From assembly GCA_017547065.1 (NCBI GenBank), contig JAFYRC010000045.1, positions 1 to 10,886 of the forward strand: a stretch of 10,886 nucleotides of DNA. The letters run 5' to 3'. Shown here one piece after another: positions 1 through 6,680 of this stretch. The stretch's first letter is position 1; each line of letters starts with the position of its first letter. The translations under genes and the position numbers were made by a program. This DNA comes from Tidjanibacter sp. (lineage in GTDB: Bacteria > Bacteroidota > Bacteroidia > Bacteroidales > Rikenellaceae). Under the pieces are notes generated by a model. That model was not told the origin of the DNA. It was given only the letters and a program-made list of their open reading frames with translations, and made no database searches.

Positions 1-725
1 AGGGGGTACTCCTCCACCAAGAGGTTGTGGGCCATAACGCCCAGCTCCAACTGCACTCTCTTCTTCTCGAAGCCCGTGATGCGGAAGATGTCAATATAGC
101 CTTCGTGGTGCTCATCCTTAAAATTCCACCCCTTGCTTTGCACCTCTACCGAGCCGATGCGAGCAGTGTTGAAGAGCTTATTCATTCCAGAGGAGGGCTC
201 GTAGCACCACACCTGAACGTAGTTGGTTGTAAAGCCAAAGGGCTCCACGAGCCTATCCCTCACCACGCCCGTGTGGGACGAGGCGTAGTTTTTCAGCACC
301 ACCTGCTTGCGCTCGCTTATGGCCTCAATTAGTCGATTGACGTTGATGGCATTTTTGCCCTCCACCACACTCTCGGCCAGCGAGGTGCAGTTGTAGACGG
401 CGGTGAGTTTCTTACGCAGGTTTTGTTTGATGACGTTGGTGTTGTCGAGCGCCTCAATCAGCCCATTGACAATGTAGGCCTCCTCGTCGGTGAAGTGTAT
501 GAGCTGGGAGATATCCTTAAAGTAGCGGCTCTCCTTGCCAAGTCGATAGACTCCGCCTTCGAGTTTGTGCACCACAAAGCCTGCCTCCTTGAAGGTCTCG
601 ATGTAGCGATAGATGGAGCGAGGGGATGTTTCCAGACGCTCAGCGAGGTCTTCGATGGTGTAGTTGAGGTTGCCGGTGAGTAGCTTCATCAGTCGCAACA
701 CACGTTCGATTTTCGGTTGGTCCAT
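1..725 (-). CDS. WYL-domain HTH transcriptional regulator (3' end cut off by window edge)
   Basis: A continuous minus-strand frame runs from an ATG at 725 to the window edge (241 codons), so the C-terminus is missing. Residues about 5-55 look like a winged HTH of the HTH_11/DeoR type (TIEDLAERLETSPRSIYRYI, then a wing ending in GGVYRLG). Residues about 135-205 fit a WYL domain: the segment YVQVWCYEP, followed by KLFNTARIGSVEV, aligns with the family pattern of a WYL core followed by the 'R-x-F-x-L-D-R-I' strand, here in a diverged form. Family proteins are about 310-340 residues, so roughly 70-100 residues are lost. WYL domains are known to sense nucleic acids or other ligands and to control their HTH. 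The gene is divergent from the secreted esterase at 1016, and the region between them holds palindromes that could be its operators. Autoregulation, or control of the esterase, is inference. Confidence 0.85.
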   Translation of the reverse strand, partial: MDQPKIERVLRLMKLLTGNLNYTIEDLAERLETSPRSIYRYIETFKEAGFVVHKLEGGVYRLGKESRYFKDISQLIHFTDEEAYIVNGLIEALDNTNVIKQNLRKKLTAVYNCTSLAESVVEGKNAINVNRLIEAISERKQVVLKNYASSHTGVVRDRLVEPFGFTTNYVQVWCYEPSSGMNKLFNTARIGSVEVQSKGWNFKDEHHEGYIDIFRITGFEKKRVQLELGVMAHNLLVEEYP

Positions 726-754
726 AGGTGCTTGTGGATTTTTTGGGGTTCGTA

Positions 755-790
755 CAAAGATAAGAAAAAGGTGTGGGAAAATGACAACAA
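755..790 (-). promoter_or_regulatory. Probable promoter of the WYL regulator
   Basis: The minus strand reads TATCTTTG at 762-755, an exact match to the Bacteroidota -7 consensus TAnnTTTG. A TTG-containing stretch at 790-785 (TTGTTG on the minus strand) could be the -33 element, though its spacing of about 22 bases is slightly long. Transcription would start near 748, giving a leader of about 23 bases before the ATG at 725. The -33 area lies inside the weaker palindrome at 782-796. Confidence 0.6.
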
Positions 791-816
791 GTGTCAAAAA
801 AAACTCCCCACCGCCC

Positions 817-840
817 ACTTTGACACCCCTCTGTCAAAGT
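817..840. promoter_or_regulatory. Perfect 9-6-9 palindrome, candidate operator
   Basis: ACTTTGACA (817-825) and TGTCAAAGT (832-840) are perfect reverse complements separated by CCCCTC. No T-run follows on either strand, so a protein-binding site is likelier than a terminator. A related, weaker inverted repeat, TGACA-N5-TGTCA, lies at 782-796, its centre about 40 bases away (about four helical turns), and overlaps the -33 area of the WYL regulator's promoter. The obvious candidate binder is the adjacent WYL regulator. That assignment is inferred from position only. Confidence 0.5.
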
Positions 841-932
841 TTTACGACGCCAGCTTTGGGGCTGTTGGCCTATTTGTCGCCTCGTTGTGTCTAAAATTTC
901 CCCGTTAGGAGTGGAGTCTTACCTTTTTTTTC

Positions 933-940
933 TATCTTTG
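933..940 (+). promoter_or_regulatory. Probable promoter (-7 box) of the sialate esterase gene
   Basis: TATCTTTG matches the Bacteroidota -7 consensus TAnnTTTG and is preceded by a T-rich run at 924-931. I see no convincing -33 TTTG at the usual spacing. Transcription would start near 947, giving a leader of about 70 bases before the ATG at 1016. That leader begins with a palindrome at 947-969. Confidence 0.6.
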
Positions 941-946
941 TGTGGA

Positions 947-969
947 CGCCCACACACATGTGTGGGGCG
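947..969. promoter_or_regulatory. Imperfect inverted repeat at the predicted esterase transcription start
   Basis: CGCCC (947-951) pairs with GGGCG (965-969), and CACACA (953-958) with TGTGTG (959-964), leaving one unpaired A at 952. A competing hairpin is possible: GTGTGG (940-945) with CCACAC (950-955) around a four-base loop. The element starts at the predicted transcript start, so it could be a DNA operator or a 5'-leader hairpin that affects initiation or mRNA stability. Function is unknown. Confidence 0.35.
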
Positions 970-1015
970 CAGAGTGGAAAAACAATTTTAACCAAATCTA
1001 ATACAAACATCTACA

Positions 1016-2494
1016 ATGAAACGTCTATTTGTATCCGTATTGAGTCTGTTGGCGGTGGTGCTGACAGCAGCGGCACAGCTCTCGTTGCCCAATGTGTTCA
1101 GCAACGACATGGTGTTGCAACAAGGTAAGAAGGTTGCAATTTGGGGTGAGGCAAAGCCCGCAGCGAAGGTTGTGGTGAAGTTTGCCGACCAGACGGTCGC
1201 TACTGTTGCCGACGCCGAAGGTAAGTGGAGCCTCCACCTGGGCGAGATGACCGCCTCGGCCGAGCCTCGCACGCTGACTGTTCGCAGTGGCCGTGAGAAG
1301 ATCTCCTACGAGGGTGTGCTCGTGGGTGAGGTGTGGCTTGCATCGGGTCAGAGCAATATGGAGTACTCGATGGGTAACCATCCCCACTATCCCCGCCCTG
1401 CTCGTGGCGATAGGGACATCTTGATGAAGGAGTACTACGAGGCAGACGCTCCTCTGGTGAGGGTGCTATACGTCAACCGCAAGATTCTCCACGCCGACAC
1501 CCTGCCCACAAACGGCTGGAAGCGTGTCACCACCGAGAATATCAAGCCCGTGTCGGCCGCAGGATATTTCTTTGCCAAGAGGTTGGCCGACAGTCTGAAT
1601 GTGCCCATCGGACTCGTTTCGACCTCCTATGGTGGTAGCCCCGTGGAGGCTTGGACTCCCGTGGAGGCCTACCGTGAGTCGGAGCGTTTTGCTGCCGACG
1701 TGGACGATAAGGACAACTATAAGGGTGTGCCCATCGGCAACCGCTATCGTAAATTCCTCGCTCCCATCGTGCCCTACACCCTGCGTGGTTTCTTGTGGTA
1801 TCAGGGCGAGCAGAACCTCACCGTTGGTATGACCGATACCTATGCCGAGCAGCAGAATCTTCTGATTGAGTCGTGGCGTAAGCTGTGGGGCGACGAGGAG
1901 CTTCCCTTCTACTTTGCACAGCTCGCGCCCTATGCCTACTCGCAGCAGCGCACCATCATTGAGCCCCGCACTTGGGACGAGTTGCCCCAGTTCTGGGAAC
2001 AGCAGAAAGCCTCGTTGGCTCTGCCCCACACGGGTATGATCACTACGCTCGACTTGGTGGACGACGTGAAGGAGATTCACCCTCCCTACAAGTGGATTGT
2101 GGGCCAGCGCTTTGCCGACCTTGCACTGGCTAAAACCTACGGCCGCGAGGGTATCGTAACCGAGGGCCCCGTGATGAAGAGCGTAACCATTGACACCAAG
2201 AATAAGAAAGCCATCGTGGAGTTCGACAACGTGGGTAGCGGTCTGAAAACCACCACCGGCACGCCCTACGTAACCTTCTTCCGCCTGGCTGGCGAGAGTG
2301 GTCGTTTCTATGGCGGCGTGGGTAAGATTACGGGTAAGAACACCGTGGAGGTCACCTCCCAGTGGCTGGGAGCTCCCATTGTTTATGTATGTTTCAGCTG
2401 GGACGAGGCTTCGGGTCACAACCTGCTTGGTGGCGATGGCCTGCCCGCACAGCCATTCAACACCCTCTGGACAAAACAGCAGGCTGAGAAGTAG
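1016..2494 (+). CDS. Secreted SGNH-type sialate O-acetylesterase family protein
   Basis: This 492-residue protein begins with a clear type I signal peptide (MKRLFVSVLSLLAVVLTAAA, cut near residue 20), so it acts in the periplasm or outside the cell. The family motifs are in order: GQSNM at 111-115 with Ser113 as the likely nucleophile, YGGSPVEAW near 205-213, the block WYQGEQN at 261-267, and an Asp/His region at 346-356 ending in IHP, with His355 the likely catalytic base. The C-terminal SWDEASGHNLLGGDGLPAQPF is also typical. Known members remove O-acetyl groups from sialic acids, letting sialidases and catabolic enzymes work on host mucin glycans. Related carbohydrate esterases act on acetylated plant polysaccharides, and no sialidase or nan gene is visible here, so the substrate is uncertain. 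The divergent WYL regulator may control it. Transcription probably ends at the hairpin at 2525-2556. Confidence 0.9.
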   Translation: MKRLFVSVLSLLAVVLTAAAQLSLPNVFSNDMVLQQGKKVAIWGEAKPAAKVVVKFADQTVATVADAEGKWSLHLGEMTASAEPRTLTVRSGREKISYEGVLVGEVWLASGQSNMEYSMGNHPHYPRPARGDRDILMKEYYEADAPLVRVLYVNRKILHADTLPTNGWKRVTTENIKPVSAAGYFFAKRLADSLNVPIGLVSTSYGGSPVEAWTPVEAYRESERFAADVDDKDNYKGVPIGNRYRKFLAPIVPYTLRGFLWYQGEQNLTVGMTDTYAEQQNLLIESWRKLWGDEELPFYFAQLAPYAYSQQRTIIEPRTWDELPQFWEQQKASLALPHTGMITTLDLVDDVKEIHPPYKWIVGQRFADLALAKTYGREGIVTEGPVMKSVTIDTKNKKAIVEFDNVGSGLKTTTGTPYVTFFRLAGESGRFYGGVGKITGKNTVEVTSQWLGAPIVYVCFSWDEASGHNLLGGDGLPAQPFNTLWTKQQAEK

Positions 2495-2524
2495 TCCTGC
2501 CGACACATATATATAATAATATAG

Positions 2525-2556
2525 AGCGAGCGACCATTTTTTTGTGGTCGCTCGCT
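2525..2556. terminator. Strong hairpin between convergent genes, probable bidirectional terminator
   Basis: AGCGAGCGACCA (2525-2536) and TGGTCGCTCGCT (2545-2556) form a perfect 12-bp stem around an 8-base loop, TTTTTTTG. It starts 30 bases after the esterase stop codon and lies 28 bases beyond the tamL stop on the other strand, so it is placed to end transcription from both sides. The T-run is in the loop rather than after the stem, so it is not a textbook intrinsic terminator. Confidence 0.65.
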
Positions 2557-2584
2557 TGTGTTATGGGGTCGATTAAAACTGCTT

Positions 2585-4957
2585 TTAGAACGGATAGCCG
2601 ATACCGAAGTTGAGGGCTGTGTTGTTCAGGTTGGGGTTGGCAATAACCCACCTCTCACCCTCGGGCTTATTGGGGTTGTGGAGCTGTACACCCCAGTCGA
2701 GGCGCAACACAAGCACCGTTAGGTTGAGCCTCAAACCAAAGCCCGTGTTGAGTGCAATCTGAGGAACAAACGAGTTGAAACGGAAGGCGGCACCGTCGGG
2801 TACGCCGTGGATGTCGGGGGTGTACCACACGTTACCTGCATCCATAAAGACCGCACCGTCGAAAATGCTCCAAATGGGGAACCTAAACTCGGCGTTGGCT
2901 TCCAGTCGGAGGTTGCCGAACTGGCTGGGGTAGCCACTATTGACCTCGGCCGAACTGCCGGGGCCAATGGTACGCACGCTCCAACCCCTCATGCTGTTGA
3001 CACCGCCCGCATAGAAGAGCCTATCGGCGGGCAACGACTCGTGGCGGGAGTTGCCATAGGGGTAAATTATACCTCCGAAGAGCCTATACACAAAGTTGCT
3101 CTTCTCGCCCACGCCAAAGGACTGTGCCCACGAAAGGTCGGTGCGGATGTATTGTGCATAGGGGATGCCGAACATGGTGTAGTGACCATCGGTTTTGCTA
3201 CTGCCCAACAGCTCGTTGATACCAGAGAGTACATTTCCACTTGTACCAATGTTGGCCCTCAGGTCCACATAGTCGCGCTTGGCGGTGATGTTTTGCTCGC
3301 CATAGTGGAAACTACCCGACAAGCCGGCCATCATCTGTGTTGTGTAGCTATCTCGCAAATATGGGTTTTGGAGTCTGTCGAGGAACGACTGGCTGACGTG
3401 GTTCATCTTCACGAGGCTCACATCGAAGGGACGCAGGGAGTAGTGGTACATGCGTCCGAAGTCCCAAGTGTAACCAAAGGTGATGTTGGAGAGCACCCTA
3501 TCGTAGTAGCGCCTATTCTGGTCGTTAATCGAAAATTCAAGCCTTGTTTTGGCATTCTGCACACGTCCCGTGGGGTCGAGGTCGCCGGGGAAGAGGAACT
3601 GCGGGAAGGTAAGTCCCACACGTCCGCCCAACTCCACCGAGTTGCGATTGAAGGATGGGTCCTCCACTTTCAGGAATTCATAGCCAAAGGTGAAGCTCAT
3701 ATCGAAGAGCTCGGCACCTCGGAAGGCGTTGCGGTTTTGGTAACCAACGGTGGTTGCCACACCATAGAAACTTGACGTTGTGGAGGCTTCAAGTTCCACC
3801 TTGTAGTTCTGTCTTTGGGCGGGTGCAAGCCTGATTTCGCAGTCGAGCACACCCTCGGTTGTGGTAGCCGTGTCGCTCCAGTGGTCACCGATGAGGGTGA
3901 TGGGAGTGTGGGTGGCTGTGGTGGGTGTAAAGAGTATGTTGGCACTACGGATGTAGTCCATACCCATAAGGTTGTCGTAGGTGGAGTTTACAAGCGTACT
4001 ACTATACAGCGCTCCCTGCTGCAACCTCACAAAGTCGCGCAAGACCGATGGGCGGAGGTTGGGCTTGCCGTCGGCATAGATAATCTCCAAGCCCTTGTAG
4101 TCGAGCGTGTCGAGCGAGAGGAGATAGTTGGGGTCGATGGCGGCGCGAGTGGCGTCGTAGGAGGGGAAGACTTTGATTTTACCCAAGCGGTAGAGGGGGT
4201 AGTTCTCCTCAATGGGCCTTCCCTGCTTGTCGTAGCCGGTGGTGCGTCCGTTGATGACCATCGCCACGTTGGCTTTGTGATTACCAATGGTGGAGTCAAC
4301 GCGGAATTCTATGTCGGCAACGCTGAAATCGTAGTAGCCATAGTCCCTCAACTTCTCGGCCACGCGAGTACGCTCGGCACCGAGTTTTTCGAGGTCGAGG
4401 ATGTTGCCCTGTCTGATAAGCGAGGTGGCAGTGTCGGTGGCGAGCACCTTGGCCATGAAGTTGTCGCCAATCTCGCTCTCCACCTTGTTGATACGGTAGG
4501 GTTCACCCTGGTGGGTTGTGTAGGTGACCGAGGCTGTGCGATTTTTGGGATTGAGTCGGAATGAGTACTCCTCGTCGGCATCGAAGAAACCGCGCGAGGC
4601 GATGTAGCCTTGGATGTTGGCGGCGCTCAGGCGGCTTTGGGTGGTGTCGAGCACCACGGGCTCGGCCCCCACACCACGCAGGAACTTATCCCACCACTTG
4701 GCACCCACCGTATCGGCCTGGCAGTAGATCCACGCACGAATGCCCCACAGGTCCATCGAGGGGCGCTGGCGGATGTATTTGTTGATTTCGGCACCGGTGA
4801 TGCGCTCATTACGAGGCGTGGTCTGGTCGGTCTCCACAATGTTCTGCGTGAGCATGTAGGCTCCCTCGGGGAGGTAGCCTTTGATGTTGCACGACCAGAG
4901 GAAGAACATTGCCAGCAAAGTTCCCACTGTGAGATATGTGCGCCTGCGTAAAGACAT
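2585..4957 (-). CDS. tamL: TamL: BamA/TamA-like outer membrane lipoprotein
   Basis: The ATG at 4957 gives 790 residues. It is preferred over the upstream in-frame codon at 5020 because it starts directly with a lipoprotein signal (SLRRRTYLTVGTLLAMFFLWSC, lipobox LWSC, Cys23), and because the tamL -7 box at 4989-4996 would lie inside the longer version. N-terminal and middle parts (about 25-400) look like POTRA-type repeats, including EINKYIRQRPSMDLWGIRAW. The rest is an Omp85-type beta-barrel with the motif FYAGGVNSMRGWSVRTIGPGS near 645-665 (MRGW as the family VRGY/F motif) and a terminal aromatic beta-signal (GIGYPF). In Bacteroidota, TamL is the lipoprotein form of TamA and works with TamB in outer-membrane assembly or lipid transfer. 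TamB is not adjacent here. The gene is divergent from dapF and convergent with the esterase. Confidence 0.9.
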   Translation of the reverse strand: MSLRRRTYLTVGTLLAMFFLWSCNIKGYLPEGAYMLTQNIVETDQTTPRNERITGAEINKYIRQRPSMDLWGIRAWIYCQADTVGAKWWDKFLRGVGAEPVVLDTTQSRLSAANIQGYIASRGFFDADEEYSFRLNPKNRTASVTYTTHQGEPYRINKVESEIGDNFMAKVLATDTATSLIRQGNILDLEKLGAERTRVAEKLRDYGYYDFSVADIEFRVDSTIGNHKANVAMVINGRTTGYDKQGRPIEENYPLYRLGKIKVFPSYDATRAAIDPNYLLSLDTLDYKGLEIIYADGKPNLRPSVLRDFVRLQQGALYSSTLVNSTYDNLMGMDYIRSANILFTPTTATHTPITLIGDHWSDTATTTEGVLDCEIRLAPAQRQNYKVELEASTTSSFYGVATTVGYQNRNAFRGAELFDMSFTFGYEFLKVEDPSFNRNSVELGGRVGLTFPQFLFPGDLDPTGRVQNAKTRLEFSINDQNRRYYDRVLSNITFGYTWDFGRMYHYSLRPFDVSLVKMNHVSQSFLDRLQNPYLRDSYTTQMMAGLSGSFHYGEQNITAKRDYVDLRANIGTSGNVLSGINELLGSSKTDGHYTMFGIPYAQYIRTDLSWAQSFGVGEKSNFVYRLFGGIIYPYGNSRHESLPADRLFYAGGVNSMRGWSVRTIGPGSSAEVNSGYPSQFGNLRLEANAEFRFPIWSIFDGAVFMDAGNVWYTPDIHGVPDGAAFRFNSFVPQIALNTGFGLRLNLTVLVLRLDWGVQLHNPNKPEGERWVIANPNLNNTALNFGIGYPF

Positions 4958-4988
4958 CGTCTGTGTTGGAAAATCGGTTTTAAGCATA

Positions 4989-5020
4989 CAAATATACAAA
5001 ACTTTCAGTATATTTGTCAA
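4989..5020 (-). promoter_or_regulatory. Probable tamL promoter
   Basis: On the minus strand, TATATTTG at 4996-4989 matches the TAnnTTTG -7 box, and TTG at 5020-5018 is placed as a -33 element with a 21-base gap. The transcript would start near 4982, about 25 bases before the tamL ATG at 4957. The -33 element abuts the opposing dapF -7 box (5009-5016). Confidence 0.65.
5009..5016 (+). promoter_or_regulatory. Probable dapF promoter (-7 box)
   Basis: TATATTTG matches TAnnTTTG exactly and would start a transcript near 5023, only about 15 bases before the dapF ATG at 5038. No clear -33 element is visible. The box covers the TTG at 5014, an alternative in-frame start, which argues against using that codon. 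Confidence 0.6.
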
Positions 5021-5037
5021 TTAAAGAGCCATTTTGG

Positions 5038-5832
5038 ATGAAAACAAGGTTTTGGAAATACGAAGGTGCAGGCAACGATTTTGTGTTGCTGGATTGCAGA
5101 GGTACAAATTTTGAGCCGAGCGAGGAGTTTATTAGGGCTATTTGCTCACGCCGTACGGGTGTGGGTGCCGATGGCGCAATGATGCTCACCGACTCCGAGG
5201 CCTATGACTTCGGTATGCGCTATTTCAACTCCGACGGCCCCGAGGCTACAATGTGTGGCAACGGCGGAAGGTGTATTGTGTGGTTTGCCGACCTGCTGGG
5301 TATTGGTGGCGACAGGAAAACCTTCGAGGCTGTGGATGGAGTGCACACCGCCGAGATTCTCTCGCGCAATGGTACTACGGCCATTGTTAAGCTCCAAATG
5401 GTTGATGTTGATAGTGTTACGGTTGACGCCGAGGGCGACGTTTTGCTCGACACTGGCTCGCCTCACTTGGTGAGGGTGGTCGATACTCTCGATATGGACG
5501 TTGTGGGCATTGGCGCTGCCCTGCGCTATGGCCCCAAGACTGCCCCCACGAAGGGTGCAAACATCAACTTCGTGAAGGTGGAGGGCGAGGGTAGGCTCTC
5601 GTTGCGCACCTACGAGCGTGGTGTGGAGGACGAAACACTGGCTTGCGGTACGGGTGCTACGGCCACGGCTATTGCCATTTGCCACACCCAGCAACCCGCT
5701 GTGCGTCACTTCGACTTGGCAGCGCGTGGTGGCAACCTTGCCGTTGACTTTGAGAAGGGCGACGATGGACGCTATACCAACATACACCTCACCGGCCCTG
5801 CGAGAGTGGTCTTTGAGGGTGAATTGGTGTAG
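5038..5832 (+). CDS. dapF: Diaminopimelate epimerase
   Basis: This 264-residue cytosolic enzyme converts LL- to meso-diaminopimelate, the last step before lysine and the source of the peptidoglycan cross-linking residue. It is a cofactor-independent epimerase that uses two cysteines, and both are present in their family contexts: Cys73 in NSDGPEATMCGNGGRC, and Cys203 in ETLACGTGATATA. The N-terminal FWKYEGAGNDFVLLD with Asn13, and the RTGVGADG segment near 39-46, are also diagnostic. The length is close to the usual 270-280 residues. The ATG at 5038 is chosen over the TTG at 5014 because the predicted -7 box overlaps that TTG. The gene appears to be a single-gene unit, divergent from tamL and convergent with the dehydrogenase at 5875; no other lysine gene is in view. 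Confidence 0.97.
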   Translation: MKTRFWKYEGAGNDFVLLDCRGTNFEPSEEFIRAICSRRTGVGADGAMMLTDSEAYDFGMRYFNSDGPEATMCGNGGRCIVWFADLLGIGGDRKTFEAVDGVHTAEILSRNGTTAIVKLQMVDVDSVTVDAEGDVLLDTGSPHLVRVVDTLDMDVVGIGAALRYGPKTAPTKGANINFVKVEGEGRLSLRTYERGVEDETLACGTGATATAIAICHTQQPAVRHFDLAARGGNLAVDFEKGDDGRYTNIHLTGPARVVFEGELV

Positions 5833-5851
5833 GTATTCAAACGGGAATATC

Positions 5852-5879
5852 AGCCAATGGCTAACGGCCAACGGCTAAT
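5852..5879. repeat. Array 1 of four degenerate heptads
   Basis: On the plus strand the units are AGCCAAT, GGCTAAC, GGCCAAC and GGCTAAT; on the minus strand they read ATTAGCC, GTTGGCC, GTTAGCC, ATTGGCT. The array starts 19 bases after the dapF stop, and its last unit supplies the TAG stop codon of the dehydrogenase gene (5877-5875). It matches the array at 8259-8286 in unit length, unit number and first-unit pattern. Confidence 0.6.
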
Positions 5880-6672
5880 TGCACTTATAAATGCGGCTCA
5901 CAATGCGGAGTCGCATTTTTGTTGGCACAAGGCTTACGAGGAGAATGAAGAGGCGGTTGAGCACCCCAGGGATAACCCTCTTGCGGCCCTTGAACATGGC
6001 TTTGAGGCCCCTGCGGGCGAGCTTTTCGGGGGTGGTGAAGATACCCCAGCGAACAAGACCACGCACCAACTTTTCGGGGAAATTGTATAGGCCCGTATCC
6101 ACCCCGCCGGGGCAGAGGGCTGTAACCTTCACGCCATAGGGCATAAGGTCGTAGCGTACACCCTCGCTCATTGATCTGACATATTCTTTTGTGGCGGCAT
6201 AGAGGTGCAGGCCGGGGTTGGGCATCCACGCACAGATGGACGAGATGTTGAGGATGTAACCCCTTCCTTTTTGCGCCATCTGCTCGCCAAAGAGGCGGCA
6301 GAGGCGTGTGGGGGTGTTCATGTGGAGTTCCATCATTGTGTTGATGCGCCTCATCGGCAGGCTCTGGAACTGCTCAAAGAAGAATATGCCCGCATTGTTA
6401 ATCAGCACCTCCGGCTCCATGCCCAGCTCTTCGCAACGTGCAAAAACCTCCTGCGCAGCTCCTTGCGTGGCAAGGTCTATGCAGATGGTCTGCACATCCA
6501 CTCCATAGCGATTGCGGAAATTATCGGCCATACTTTCCAGCGCATCATACTGATTGCTCACGGCCACAAGGTTGTAGCCCGCGGCGGCAAGCTGGCGGGA
6601 GAAGGCCCAACCGATACCACCGGTGGCGCCGGTGACAAGGGCAGTTTTGGAGTGTTGTGTGGGTATGGTCAT
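5875..6672 (-). CDS. Short-chain dehydrogenase/reductase (SDR family)
   Basis: The ATG at 6672 gives 265 residues and a normal SDR N-terminus. A longer frame to 6882 would run across the upstream protease gene in another frame and is rejected. The classical SDR features are all visible: TGATGGIG at 14-21 binds NAD(P), NNAG at 92-95, and the catalytic set Asn119, Ser145, Tyr158 and Lys162 (YAATK). A C-terminal hydrophobic stretch (LNRLFILLVSLVP, about 238-250) followed by basic residues may attach it to the membrane. It resembles DltE-like or general SDR oxidoreductases; the substrate cannot be told from sequence. It starts 8 bases after the protease stop codon, so the two genes are almost certainly co-transcribed. 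Its last codons overlap the predicted dapF terminator and heptad array 1. Confidence 0.9.
   Translation of the reverse strand: MTIPTQHSKTALVTGATGGIGWAFSRQLAAAGYNLVAVSNQYDALESMADNFRNRYGVDVQTICIDLATQGAAQEVFARCEELGMEPEVLINNAGIFFFEQFQSLPMRRINTMMELHMNTPTRLCRLFGEQMAQKGRGYILNISSICAWMPNPGLHLYAATKEYVRSMSEGVRYDLMPYGVKVTALCPGGVDTGLYNFPEKLVRGLVRWGIFTTPEKLARRGLKAMFKGRKRVIPGVLNRLFILLVSLVPTKMRLRIVSRIYKCN
5889..5920 (+). terminator. Probable intrinsic terminator of dapF, inside the 3' end of the SDR gene
   Basis: Bases 5889-5899 pair with 5908-5918 in an 11-bp stem with one G-U pair and an 8-base loop. The T-run TTTTT (5916-5920) closes and follows the stem. It lies 57 bases after the dapF stop codon. On the other strand the same bases encode the dehydrogenase C-terminus (about KMRLRIVSRIY). 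Confidence 0.6.
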
Positions 6673-6680
6673 TGCAGTTT

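Noticed and set aside
1466..2506. 346-codon minus-strand open frame opposite the esterase gene
   Set aside because: It mirrors the esterase, which has full family motifs and a signal peptide; the antisense protein shows no recognisable domain.
2807..3775. 322-codon plus-strand open frame within tamL, and a similar 249-codon frame at 3815-4564
   Set aside because: Both are shadows of the tamL coding frame caused by codon bias; no promoter or domain supports them.
5146..5871. 241-codon minus-strand frame opposite dapF
   Set aside because: It is antisense to a clear dapF and has no recognisable domain.
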